64,000 nucleotides of DNA, from the NCBI GenBank assembly GCA_900473415.1, contig UCLR01000041.1, positions 62,001 to 126,000 of the forward strand. Reading direction: 5' to 3'. The notes beneath the pieces were generated by a model. That model searched no databases, was not told the DNA's origin, and saw only the letters and a list, made by a program, of their open reading frames with translations. The stretch's first letter is position 1. Each line of letters begins with the position of its first letter. Below, piece after piece: positions 44,751 through 52,908 of this stretch. Both the position numbers and the translations under genes were made by a program. The DNA is from Hyphomicrobiales bacterium. Its GTDB lineage: Bacteria > Pseudomonadota > Alphaproteobacteria > Rhizobiales > Beijerinckiaceae.

Positions 44751-46082
44751 ATGCCCGCGAAACTATTGACTGACGTGCTGCTGCGATCCGCCAAGCCCGG
44801 CGCGGAGATATTTGACGCCAGGACAAAGGGGCTCTGCTTTCGGATCACGCCCGCCGGCGCCAAGGGCTTTTCGTTCCGCTACCAATTGAACGGCAGCAAG
44901 AAATTCCGGCGCGTCACGTTGGGTGCGTGGCCGGCAATGTCCTTGGTCGAGGCGCGCGACAAGGCGGCCGCTCTACGCGACAAAATCCGTGAAGGTGACG
45001 ATCCCGCCCGCGAACGTGAGGCGCGCGTAGCGGCCATACGCGAGGTCGAGATGCGCGAGGCGCTGACGGTCGCCGACCTCGTCAAGAAATACCTCGACCA
45101 TGCCGAGAAGACAAAGCGCTCTTGGAAGAACGATGAAGGCTTCCTCAGGCGCGATGTCGTGCCAGCCTGGGGCGATCGCGCGGCAGCCTCGATCACGCAG
45201 CAGGAGGTCGCGACGCGGCTCCGCGAGATTGCCGAACGCACGCCGATCGGCGGTAATAGGGTGCGTTCGGTGTTGCTGTCGATGTTCGGTTTTGCCGCCG
45301 CCGAGGGCCTGCTCGCGTTCAACCCGGTTGCCGGCACGCGCAAGCCGCACCGGGAGGCAAAGGAGGGGATAGAGCGATACCTTTCCGATCCAGAGCTGCG
45401 CGTGATGTGGCGGCAGATCGAAGCAGCCCGGCTCGACGACAATTTGCGCGATGCTCTTTTTCTGCTCGCTCTCACCGGGGCGCGGGCCGCTGAAATCACC
45501 GGTTTGCGGCTCCATGAGATTCACGACATCGATGACGGCGCGCAGGCTCGTATTGAACTGCCGTCATCGAGGACGAAGCAAAAGCGGCGGCACGTCGTCC
45601 CGCTGTCGCCGCCTGCCGTGCTCATCCTGAGAAAAGCAATCGCGCGCCGCGAACGGATGATCGCGCTCGATCCTCTTTGGGACGCCGGCCAGTCGGATGC
45701 GCTTTTTCAGTCCCGCTATAGCGATGTCGCGATGCTCGCGCGGCACAGTTTGAGCCATGCCTTGCGGAGGATTTTGCAGCGTCTTGAGTGCAAGGGCGAC
45801 GACGCCCAGATCGAGCGGCAGTTGCAGCAAGATCGGCCGACGCCGCACGCACTCCGCAGAACCCTGGCAAGCGGCCTTTCGCGGCTCGGAACGCGACGCG
45901 AGGTCGTGCGCGCGGTACTCGGCCATAGCCAGGGCGACGTCCTCGCGCATCACTACGACAGCTACGAGTTGCTGCCGGAAAAGCGGGAGGCGCTGAGGAC
46001 ATGGGGAGCTCATGTCGGGCGCCTGTTGGCGCCGCAGCCAGACGGCGCCGACGTTGTCCCCCTGGCTGAGAAGCGGCGATGA
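44751..46082 (+). CDS. int: Tyrosine recombinase (integrase) with DUF4102-type N-terminus
   Basis: A 443-residue site-specific recombinase of the tRNA-targeting genomic-island class. The N-terminal arm-binding domain (about 5-90: LCFRITPAGAKGFSFRYQL) precedes a SAM-like core-binding domain (about 105-190) and the catalytic domain. Catalytic residues visible are Arg245 (TGARAAEI), His366 and Arg369 (PHALRR), His392 (LGHSQGD) and Tyr402 (HHYDSY). It is adjacent to the tRNA-Pro fragment, the expected arrangement. The stop overlaps the next gene by 4 nt (ATGA). Confidence 0.95.
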   Translation: MPAKLLTDVLLRSAKPGAEIFDARTKGLCFRITPAGAKGFSFRYQLNGSKKFRRVTLGAWPAMSLVEARDKAAALRDKIREGDDPAREREARVAAIREVEMREALTVADLVKKYLDHAEKTKRSWKNDEGFLRRDVVPAWGDRAAASITQQEVATRLREIAERTPIGGNRVRSVLLSMFGFAAAEGLLAFNPVAGTRKPHREAKEGIERYLSDPELRVMWRQIEAARLDDNLRDALFLLALTGARAAEITGLRLHEIHDIDDGAQARIELPSSRTKQKRRHVVPLSPPAVLILRKAIARRERMIALDPLWDAGQSDALFQSRYSDVAMLARHSLSHALRRILQRLECKGDDAQIERQLQQDRPTPHALRRTLASGLSRLGTRREVVRAVLGHSQGDVLAHHYDSYELLPEKREALRTWGAHVGRLLAPQPDGADVVPLAEKRR

Positions 46083-46561
46083 AAGCCGCATCCGGCGACA
46101 AGCGAGGGCGGCGCGCCAGCCTCCAGCGCCGTAAGCTTGCCCTCGCGCTGGCTAACGGTCTGCGCCGACAGGCCCAGCCGCCACTTGATCTTCCGGCGCG
46201 CAAGCTCAGTCGGCCGATCGCAGACGACGAGCCTAAGCAGGGCAACCCCGTCGAGGAGTTCTTTATCAAGGCGGAAGAGACGATTCCGGTGTCGCGATGG
46301 ATCGTCGAGCAGATCATTTCCTTGTTGGCCGAATATGGCGATCAGCAGCTTTCGCCCATGGAACTTGCACGCGCCCATGTTGGCGAGATGCTGATGATCT
46401 TCAATTTCACGGAGCGCCGAGAGGATGGCACGCGATCGCGGAACTATTCGCGCCTTCCGGTGAAGACGGCCTGCGATGATGCCGCGGAACAATTTCACGT
46501 CGATGCCGACAGTCTAAGGCAAATGGTCATGCGCGACGAAAAGCGCAGGTGGGGTCTGTAA
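46079..46561 (+). CDS. Unknown protein coupled to the integrase
   Basis: A 160-residue protein whose ATG overlaps the integrase stop (ATGA). The N-terminal 45 residues are basic and Ala/Arg-rich (RRASLQRRKLALALANGL); the rest is helical with ELARAHVGEMLMIFNF. No family is recognised. Coupling to int suggests a role in recombination control or regulation, but this is only position-based inference. Confidence 0.6.
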   Translation: MKAASGDKRGRRASLQRRKLALALANGLRRQAQPPLDLPARKLSRPIADDEPKQGNPVEEFFIKAEETIPVSRWIVEQIISLLAEYGDQQLSPMELARAHVGEMLMIFNFTERREDGTRSRNYSRLPVKTACDDAAEQFHVDADSLRQMVMRDEKRRWGL

Positions 46562-46648
46562 CAAATTGACCCTGATTAGTTACAGGGTCAGGCCAAATCT
46601 TCCGTGCAAGCTTGGCGCTACCGAAAACATGGGAAGCGCAGGGACGCC

Positions 46649-48940
46649 ATGCGACACACGCAAACAATGGGGCTGCACGGTGCGCCGATTTCATTGTCGG
46701 ACCCGGACATGGTGTTGGCTATCGCCGAACGCAACTTTCCCAATGGTTTTGAAGATCGGTTGTTGGGCCTCAAGGAAACCTGCGGAATGGCGTCGCAGTC
46801 GCCATCCGAACTTTATCGCAAGCTGGCCTCCGGCGACTTTCCCGCTGGCATCATGATCTCCGCTAACCGCCGCGCTTGGCTGCTGTCTTCGGTGCTGGTC
46901 TACACCTCGCCATCGCATACGCCGGAACGTCCGAAATGGCGCATCCTGCTGCCGTGCAGCGCCGCGATGGAACCGGCGCGGCGCGGCCAGTTGCTCGGAT
47001 TTGTCGCGGGGCTGTTCCATGTCCGCTACGGCGCCGACATCTTCGACCCGGCGAGCTGGACGGCGAGCCAGTCCTATTACTACGGCTGCATCCACGGCCA
47101 CGAGGCGCAGCATCGCGTCGAACTGATCGACGGCGAGGCGGTCGATCAGGCGGCCCGGCGCAGCGAGCTTTGGCGGCCCAAGCCCTGCCACGTCGTCGCC
47201 CCGCCCAACGACGCCCCCTCGCGGCAGGGCGAGGTGAGCGCAAGCTATGCGGACATCGGCGCCATCCGACACGCCATCTGCAGTGGCACCAACTACCACG
47301 CCGCGCTGCTGACGTTGGCGGCCTCACTGTTCGGCCGGGGCCATGCCCGCGACGCGGTCGAGGCGGAGCTGCTCGCCACGCTCGATGCGGTGCCGCCCGA
47401 GCAGCGCGACCGGCGCTGGGAGAGGCGCCGGGCACCTGGGCATATCGGCCGCCTGCTCGACTGGATCGAGCACCGGGAAAACCAGAAGCAGACGAAGGCG
47501 GGCCGCGATGCGCCGGAGGATGCGGCCGAGCCGCAGCGCGCTAGGTCGAACGGCGACGCCGGGGCCGAGCAGTCGGCGCCCCTGCTGCTGCCGCCACCCG
47601 GCAACCCGGTGGCCGTCGCCTATCGCTTTGTCGCGCAGCGCTGCCGCCATGACGGCGAGCTGACACTGCGGCGCTGGCGCGGACGCTGGTGGACATGGCT
47701 GGGGAGGCACTGGCGCGAACTCGACGCGAGCGACCTGCGCATCCAACTGTACGGCTTCACCAAGCAGGCGACCTGCGCGTCGAGCAAAGGGCCCGTGCCT
47801 TGGCTGCCGACGGCGAAAAAGATCAGCGACCTAATCGACGCGCTCAGCGAGCCGGTCTGGACGACGGCAGAGCTGGAACAGCCGTGCTGGCTCGACGGTC
47901 GCCACATGGTCGGGCCGGTGATCGCGACCGCAAATGGTCTGCTTGAGATCGACAGTGCGACGCTGCATCCACATTCGCCGCTGTTCTTCAACCTGACCAG
48001 CGTGCCGTTTGCATATCAGCCGAAGGCGCCCGCGCCGCAGCGCTGGCTTGACTTCCTCGCTGCGATCTGGCCGCAGCAACCGGACGCGGTTAAGACGCTC
48101 GGCGAATGGTTCGGCTATGTCGTATCGGGCCGGACCGACCTCCAGAAGATCCTGCTGATGATCGGCCCGACGCGCGGCGGCAAGGGTACGATCGCCCGCA
48201 TCCTGTCGGCGCTAATCGGCTCGTGCCACGTCGCTGGGCCGACCTTCAATTCGCTCGGCGACGAATTCGGGCTGGCGCCGTTGATGGGCAAGAGCCTCGC
48301 GATCATTTCCGATGCCCGCTTCAGTGGGCGCAACAATGGCCTCGTGATCGAACGCCTACTCTCGATCTCCGGCGAGGATATCCTCACCATCAACGCCAAA
48401 TATCGCGAGCAATGGACCGGCAAGCTACCCTGCCGCTTGCACATTCTCTCGAACGAAGAACCCCACCTTCGCGACGCCAGCAGCGCCATCGTCGACCGCT
48501 TCGTGCCGTTGAAGCTGACACGGTCATGGCTCGATCGCGAGGACCATACGCTCGAACCGGAGCTGCACCTTGAATTGCCAAGCATCCTGAATTGGGCCCT
48601 CGATGGGCTCGCCCGGCTGGGCCGCAATGACGGCCACTTCACCTGCGACGCCAGCAGCGCCGAACTCATCACGGAGCTGCGGGAGCTATCCTCACCGGTC
48701 CGGGCTTTCGTGAATGATCGCTGCGAGATTGGGCCGGACAGGTCGGTTGTAACCACCGCGCTGTATGAAGCCTATCGGATCTGGTGCGAGGCAAACCAGC
48801 AGCCGATCCGGCCGAAGCATGTTTTTGGGCGCGACCTGCGCGCAGCCTTCCCAGAAGTGCAGACGGTCCAGCCTTGGGCTGGCGGAGTGCGGGAGCGTGA
48901 GTATGTCGGTGTTTCACTTCGGGAGAATGTCCGCCGCTGA
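46649..48940 (+). CDS. AlpA-like excisionase fused to D5/SF3 helicase (primase active site missing)
   Basis: About 763 residues. Residues about 35-78 (SELYRKLASGDFPAGIMISANRRAWLLSSV broken here into its parts SELYRKL, GDFPAGI and NRRAWLLSSV) resemble the AlpA/MerR-like excisionase HTH. At WLLSSV the text switches directly to the middle of an archaeo-eukaryotic-type primase (YTSPSHTPERPKWRILLPCS). The upstream acidic DxD catalytic part of such primases is absent. The C-terminal half is a D5-type SF3 helicase with Walker A GPTRGGKGT (about residue 505) and Walker B LAIISDAR. A GTG at 46604 is an alternative start. Confidence 0.85.
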   Translation: MRHTQTMGLHGAPISLSDPDMVLAIAERNFPNGFEDRLLGLKETCGMASQSPSELYRKLASGDFPAGIMISANRRAWLLSSVLVYTSPSHTPERPKWRILLPCSAAMEPARRGQLLGFVAGLFHVRYGADIFDPASWTASQSYYYGCIHGHEAQHRVELIDGEAVDQAARRSELWRPKPCHVVAPPNDAPSRQGEVSASYADIGAIRHAICSGTNYHAALLTLAASLFGRGHARDAVEAELLATLDAVPPEQRDRRWERRRAPGHIGRLLDWIEHRENQKQTKAGRDAPEDAAEPQRARSNGDAGAEQSAPLLLPPPGNPVAVAYRFVAQRCRHDGELTLRRWRGRWWTWLGRHWRELDASDLRIQLYGFTKQATCASSKGPVPWLPTAKKISDLIDALSEPVWTTAELEQPCWLDGRHMVGPVIATANGLLEIDSATLHPHSPLFFNLTSVPFAYQPKAPAPQRWLDFLAAIWPQQPDAVKTLGEWFGYVVSGRTDLQKILLMIGPTRGGKGTIARILSALIGSCHVAGPTFNSLGDEFGLAPLMGKSLAIISDARFSGRNNGLVIERLLSISGEDILTINAKYREQWTGKLPCRLHILSNEEPHLRDASSAIVDRFVPLKLTRSWLDREDHTLEPELHLELPSILNWALDGLARLGRNDGHFTCDASSAELITELRELSSPVRAFVNDRCEIGPDRSVVTTALYEAYRIWCEANQQPIRPKHVFGRDLRAAFPEVQTVQPWAGGVREREYVGVSLRENVRR

Positions 48941-48950
48941 ACCGGGCCGG

Positions 48951-49105
48951 CAGAACAAGCAGAACAGGCAAATCCTTATTCTCGACCGCACGGAAGCCAA
49001 TAAAATTCAGGTAGGAGCACCCCCCACATATGAAACGTAAGAGCTAGAATAAGAAGTTGCGTGTTCTGCCTGTTCTGCGGCGTGTTTCAGAACAGGCAGA
49101 ACAGG
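48951..49105. repeat. CAGAACAGG iterons and 16-bp hairpin: possible replication origin or operator
   Basis: The 9-mer CAGAACA(A/G)G occurs in tandem at 48951 and 48960 and again at 49088 and 49097. Between these, 49062-49077 is the exact reverse complement of 49088-49103 (16 bp), with a 10-base loop. It lies just after the helicase gene. Iterons plus a long hairpin next to a primase/helicase suggest the element's origin; a terminator or regulator operator is possible. Confidence 0.5.
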
Positions 49106-49282
49106 CAATTTCCGGTTTGTGTGAGGGGTTTCAGGGCAAACGTCACTTATCGATCCTGGCCGGAGGTGGCTGATCGCGTCTTTGCGCCGCGTCCTTGAGC
49201 AGGTGCGCAGTAATATTTTGTCTGGCACTGGCCACGCCCGACGACCATTCGAACCGGCCCGGCCAGCCACGGGAGCAACGTC

Positions 49283-49723
49283 ATGAACGGCACATCCCCG
49301 GAAGACGAGGCCGATGCCCGCCTTGTCGTGCTGATCCACCAGGTGCTTGAGGAGGTCGCTGACGAGATCCCGGTCGCATCACTCATCGACGCGGTCGTCG
49401 AGCGGATGGGCCCGTTCGACGGCAAGCATGGTCATCTCGTCCGCGAGTGCGCCCAAGACTATGTCGGCCGGCTCGTCGAGCGCTGCTTCGGGCTGCCGCA
49501 GCCGCCCGATCCGTCCGAGCTCAAGCCCGGCCATAAGCACCTGCGGAAGACCTATTCGGTCGTACGCAACGGCAAGTGGGTCACGATTCCGGTTGAGATG
49601 CTGACATCTCACGAGGCCGAGGCAATCGCCCGCCGGCAGGAGCAGTTGGCTGCGGTCTACCTTGCCAAGGCCGAAGCACTCGAACGGGAAGCGCAGCGTC
49701 GCGAGGCCGCCGCGAACGACTAG
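49283..49723 (+). CDS. Unknown island protein
   Basis: A 146-residue protein with an acidic helical N-terminus (EDEADARLVVLIHQVLEEVADEI broken by prolines), a basic middle (KPGHKHLRKTYSVVRNGKW) and a C-terminal coiled-coil-like helix (ARRQEQLAAVYLAKAEALER). ATG at 49283 with GGGAGC upstream. No family is recognised. Its place between the helicase and small terminase genes suggests a packaging-, regulation- or interference-related accessory role, which is speculative. Confidence 0.6.
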   Translation: MNGTSPEDEADARLVVLIHQVLEEVADEIPVASLIDAVVERMGPFDGKHGHLVRECAQDYVGRLVERCFGLPQPPDPSELKPGHKHLRKTYSVVRNGKWVTIPVEMLTSHEAEAIARRQEQLAAVYLAKAEALEREAQRREAAAND

Positions 49724-49830
49724 CGGGCCCGAGCCGAGCCGGGGGGGGGGCGGTCGGAAAGGGGTGCCCCCCTGTCTCTAAACCAGCTGGCGGCCTCGCG
49801 CTGACGGAGGCGCGAAATCATGTCAATTTT

Positions 49831-49854
49831 TACAGAGTTTGTCTGTAGTATACT
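49831..49854 (+). promoter_or_regulatory. Promoter with overlapping palindromic operator before terS
   Basis: TATACT at 49849-49854 is a good -10 box in an AT-rich pocket. Just upstream the palindrome TACAGA-GTTTG-TCTGTA (49831-49847) overlaps the spacer, an ideal place for a repressor. It is 34 bases before the small-terminase ATG. The -35 box is poor, so activation or derepression is likely. It does not match the alphaproteobacterial LexA GTTCN7GTTC motif. Confidence 0.5.
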
Positions 49855-49887
49855 TTCCGTGAGGTCGGTCACGATGGAGCGGGTCAA

Positions 49888-50376
49888 ATGCCGGTCGGAC
49901 GTCCGCCAAAACCTAGCCGTATCCGAGAACTCGAAGGCAACCGGGGGCGACGACCCATACCAAAGGGCGTCAACGTTCCCAGTCGACCGATCGCCCCGGA
50001 CTATTTCGACGACCAGCAGAAGTGTCTCTGGCGACAGATCGAGTACTCGATGCCGGCGGGGGTGTTAACTCTAGCCGACAGCCAGGCTGTCGAGCGGATG
50101 GCGGTCGCCTGGGCTCGGTATCGCGATTGCCAGGTTAAGATCACGCAACTATCGATGTTCGCGCGCGGATCAACAGGCCAACTGGCGATGTCACCCTTAG
50201 TGAAGATCCAGGCGCTCGCGGCCAGGGAGATGCATCAGGCCGGAGAGGTGTTGGGCCTGTCGCCGGTCGCCCGCGCCAGGATCGCTGCGCCCGAGAGCAG
50301 CGACGATGACCCGTTAGCGTTGCTGCTCGATGGCGGCCGTTATGCGCCGGTTCACAGGCGGCCAAAGGTCCACTGA
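49888..50376 (+). CDS. terS: Phage terminase small subunit, P27 family
   Basis: A 162-residue DNA-packaging recognition subunit. The N-terminal GRPPKPSRIRELEGNRGRRPIP is the diagnostic P27-family start. It is followed by a helical middle (AVERMAVAWARYRDCQVKI) and the C-terminal ALAAREMHQAGEVLGLSPVARARI typical of the family. GGAGCGG precedes the ATG. No large subunit follows. In phage satellites an own TerS redirects a helper phage's packaging motor to satellite DNA. Confidence 0.88.
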   Translation: MPVGRPPKPSRIRELEGNRGRRPIPKGVNVPSRPIAPDYFDDQQKCLWRQIEYSMPAGVLTLADSQAVERMAVAWARYRDCQVKITQLSMFARGSTGQLAMSPLVKIQALAAREMHQAGEVLGLSPVARARIAAPESSDDDPLALLLDGGRYAPVHRRPKVH

Positions 50377-50669
50377 GAGCCGTTTTGCCGGGGCGGTTCC
50401 GCCGCCCTGTCGTTCTCGGCGCGCTCATGGCAATGCCCGAAATTGGCCCATTGCTGACGTCCGGAGGGTCTGCTTTTGGGCAGGCTGGTTGGAATGCGAC
50501 GTCGCAACTGAGATTTGGCCCTATCGTCAGCCGAAGGTCAGCGCAGTAGGGCAGTTCGGCGTGCGGCTTTCTCGGAGCCGAGATCGAAAAAATCTCGAAA
50601 TTTCCTACCGGGCATGCCAGATCGCCATCCTTGATGGGTCAAGCCCCGCCTGGCGGGCGCCTTGCAAGG
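50377..50669. other. Junction between the island and the APE cluster, no gene seen
   Basis: Contains no convincing reading frame and no copy of the tRNA-Pro end that would mark the right att site. The right boundary of the element should be here. Confidence 0.5.
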
Positions 50670-52424
50670 ATGGATGGCAGCTCGTTCATGCATGACAACG
50701 CCGGCAATGTGAGGCTCTGCGCTGTCATCCCGAGCCGAAATCACCATCAGGCGCTGCGCGGCATCATCGAAGTTCTGATCGCGCGGGGCATTCCGGTCTT
50801 CATCATCGATGACGGCAGCGACGCGGTCACCGCGCGGGCGATCAGCGCGCTGCGTGATCCGGCGCGCGGCGTCGAGACTCTCCGATTGCCGGAGAACCGG
50901 GGCAAGGGCGGGGCGCTCGTCGTCGCGATGACCGCTGCGGCCGCTGCCGGCTACAGCCATGCCCTCCAGGTCGACGCCGATGGCCAGCACGATCTGGAGA
51001 GCCTGGATGCCCTGCTGGCGACGGCGCGTGAGCGGCCGGAGGCGCTGGTGTCGGGCTTCCCCGTCTACGACAGGTCAATTCCGCTCGGACGGGCGATTGG
51101 TCGATGGATCACGCATGTTTGGGTCTGGATCGAGACGCTGTCGTTCCGGATCAGGGACAGCATGTGCGGCTTCCGAGTCTATCCGCTCGCCTCGGCTCTC
51201 ACTGTCCTCAACGAGGAGCCGGTCGGCCACTATATGGATTTCGACACCGACATCATGGTGCGGATGGCCTGGCGGGGCACGCCGGTCGAGCAGATTCCGG
51301 TGCGTGTCACCTATCCGGCGGGGAACACCTCGAATTTCCGGATGCTCGCGGACAACTGGTTGATCACGCGCATGCATACGCGTCTGTTCTTCGGCATGCT
51401 GCGGCGGCTGCCTTCGCTGCTGGGCCGGCGCCTGCCTGCCCGCAGGATCCGGCGCCACTGGGCGGCGATGGCGGAGCGGGGCACTGCTTTTGGTCTGCAC
51501 TTCCTGCTGGCAGTCTATCGCCTCTGCGGCCGGCGCGCCTGCCTCGTCGCGATGCGCCTGGTCGTTTTTTATTTCTTCCTTGCCGGTGCCGAGCAGCGCA
51601 GGGCATCGCTCGATTTCCTCGCGCGTATCCGTGCGATGAAGGGGGAGCCGGCGCCGAGCTGGCGTGACGCTTTTCGGCACTATCTCGACTTCGCCACCAA
51701 AGCGCTCGACAGCCTCATCGGCTGGGCGTGGCCCGAAGATGTCGGCCCGATCGAGATCGTCGGCAGGGAGGCTGCCTCGCCCTATCTCGGCGGCCGGCGC
51801 GGCGCGCTGCTGATCGTCTCGCATCTCGGCAATGCCGAGATCGCGCGTGCGGCGCTTGCCGGCCTCGTTGGCCGGCCGGTGCATGTGCTGATGCACACGG
51901 TCCAGGCGCGGCGCTACAACGCGATCCTGCGCTCTGTCAGGCCCGATGCCGGAGCCAATGTCATCGAGGTCACCGATATCGGCATCGATACGGCGATTGC
52001 GCTGTCGGAGCGGATCGAGCGGGGCGAGTGGCTCGTGATCGCCGGAGACCGCATTCCGGTCATGAGCCATGGCCGGGTCAGCGAGGCGATGTTCCTGGGG
52101 CAGGCGGCCCCGTTCTCGCAAGGGCCATACATCCTGGCGGCGCTGCTGAACTGCCCGGTCCTGACCCTGTTCTGCCTGCGGGAGGGGGCAGGACATCGAG
52201 CCTATTTCGAAGGCTTCGCTGACAGGGTTGTCCTGCCCCGCAAGGCGAGGGCTGAGGCGCTGGCCGGCCATGTCGCACAATATGCCCAGCGGCTCGAGCG
52301 CTACTGCCTGCGGCAACCGCTGCAATGGTACAATTTCTACGATTTCTGGGCGGCGCCGTGCCCAGCGGAGGAGCGCGGCAAACCGGAAAAGCCGGCCGCG
52401 CCCGAGGTGCGACCGGCTAGATAG
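50670..52424 (+). CDS. apeJ: Glycosyltransferase (GT2)-acyltransferase (LPLAT) fusion, ApeJ-like
   Basis: About 584 residues. The GT2 domain (about 10-235) has VIPSRNHHQALRGIIEVL, VFIIDDGSD and the metal-binding DADGQHD. The LPLAT domain (about 280-560) resembles LpxL-type acyltransferases: LIVSHLGNAEIAR (HxxxxE) and the later WLVIAGDRIPV. Fusions of this kind are found in aryl-polyene clusters, probably attaching the polyene or sugar to a lipid anchor. The start is uncertain between 50634 and 50688. It is transcribed against the rest of the cluster. Confidence 0.82.
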   Translation: MDGSSFMHDNAGNVRLCAVIPSRNHHQALRGIIEVLIARGIPVFIIDDGSDAVTARAISALRDPARGVETLRLPENRGKGGALVVAMTAAAAAGYSHALQVDADGQHDLESLDALLATARERPEALVSGFPVYDRSIPLGRAIGRWITHVWVWIETLSFRIRDSMCGFRVYPLASALTVLNEEPVGHYMDFDTDIMVRMAWRGTPVEQIPVRVTYPAGNTSNFRMLADNWLITRMHTRLFFGMLRRLPSLLGRRLPARRIRRHWAAMAERGTAFGLHFLLAVYRLCGRRACLVAMRLVVFYFFLAGAEQRRASLDFLARIRAMKGEPAPSWRDAFRHYLDFATKALDSLIGWAWPEDVGPIEIVGREAASPYLGGRRGALLIVSHLGNAEIARAALAGLVGRPVHVLMHTVQARRYNAILRSVRPDAGANVIEVTDIGIDTAIALSERIERGEWLVIAGDRIPVMSHGRVSEAMFLGQAAPFSQGPYILAALLNCPVLTLFCLREGAGHRAYFEGFADRVVLPRKARAEALAGHVAQYAQRLERYCLRQPLQWYNFYDFWAAPCPAEERGKPEKPAAPEVRPAR

Positions 52425-52448
52425 CCGAGAGCCGTCGGGCGGGCCGCC

Positions 52449-52895
52449 TTACCGGCCGAGCCTGACGACGGTGCCGGTCAGGCGCACCGCGGTTTTGACG
52501 TTGCCGATGCCGCACAGATATTGCGTCGTGCTCTTCAGGGGCGCGTCGCCATGGACGCTGTAGATGCCGATCACGGCGTCGCCGCCTTCACTGGCCGCGC
52601 GCTTGATCAACTGCTCCAGCGCCTCGGCGAAGGCGTAATGGCAGCCGCCGCTGGTCTCAGCCTCGGTGCGGCCCGCGCTACCCCGGCGCTGGCTGCTCCA
52701 TTCGCCGATCTTCTGGGCGACGCGCGGGTGGCGTTGGTTGCCAAAGAACACTTTGACCTCGCGGTTCAGCGCCGCGACCTGCGGGGAGTTCATGGCGTCA
52801 GCCAGCGATTGCAGCGAGCGATCGTTGCGTGCCATGGCGGAGAAAGACGCGAGCGACAGCGCGCCTACGATAAGGATCTGGGCGATATGCTTCAT
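52449..52895 (-). CDS. Secreted YbjQ-like protein near the APE cluster
   Basis: A 148-residue protein with a clear signal peptide (KHIAQILIVGALSLASFSAMA). The middle has SGGCHYAFAEALEQLIKRA and the GGDAVIGIYSV segment, recalling heavy-metal-binding YbjQ/UPF0145 proteins. Members are sometimes mis-annotated as excinuclease subunits. It lies between the ApeJ-like gene and the last ketosynthase gene, on the same strand as the latter. The function is unknown. Confidence 0.65.
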   Translation of the reverse strand: MKHIAQILIVGALSLASFSAMARNDRSLQSLADAMNSPQVAALNREVKVFFGNQRHPRVAQKIGEWSSQRRGSAGRTEAETSGGCHYAFAEALEQLIKRAASEGGDAVIGIYSVHGDAPLKSTTQYLCGIGNVKTAVRLTGTVVRLGR

Positions 52896-52908
52896 GTCTT
52901 CCCCCTGT

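Larger units (their letters stand above)
44431..50640. mobile_element. Candidate phage satellite (PICI-like) integrated at tRNA-Pro(GGG)
   Basis: Content in order: tRNA att fragment, phased TCTCA array, tyrosine integrase, unknown gene, AlpA-primase/helicase fusion, iteron-like hairpin region, unknown gene, terminase small subunit. All genes read rightward. No large terminase, portal, capsid or tail genes are present. Integrase, AlpA, primase-replicase and a small terminase together are the hallmarks of phage-inducible chromosomal islands. The right boundary is not defined; it lies between 50376 and about 50640. Confidence 0.7.

Noticed and set aside
48941-49282. A small gene between helicase and the next unknown gene
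   Set aside because: The frames cross the iteron/hairpin region and encode repeats of its text; no start with a ribosome-binding site.
49741-49750. Run of ten G before terS
   Set aside because: It looks striking but is more likely a homopolymer with slippage or sequencing uncertainty than a functional site.
49831-49847. LexA/SOS box before terS
   Set aside because: The palindrome TACAGA-N5-TCTGTA does not match the alphaproteobacterial GTTCN7GTTC motif.
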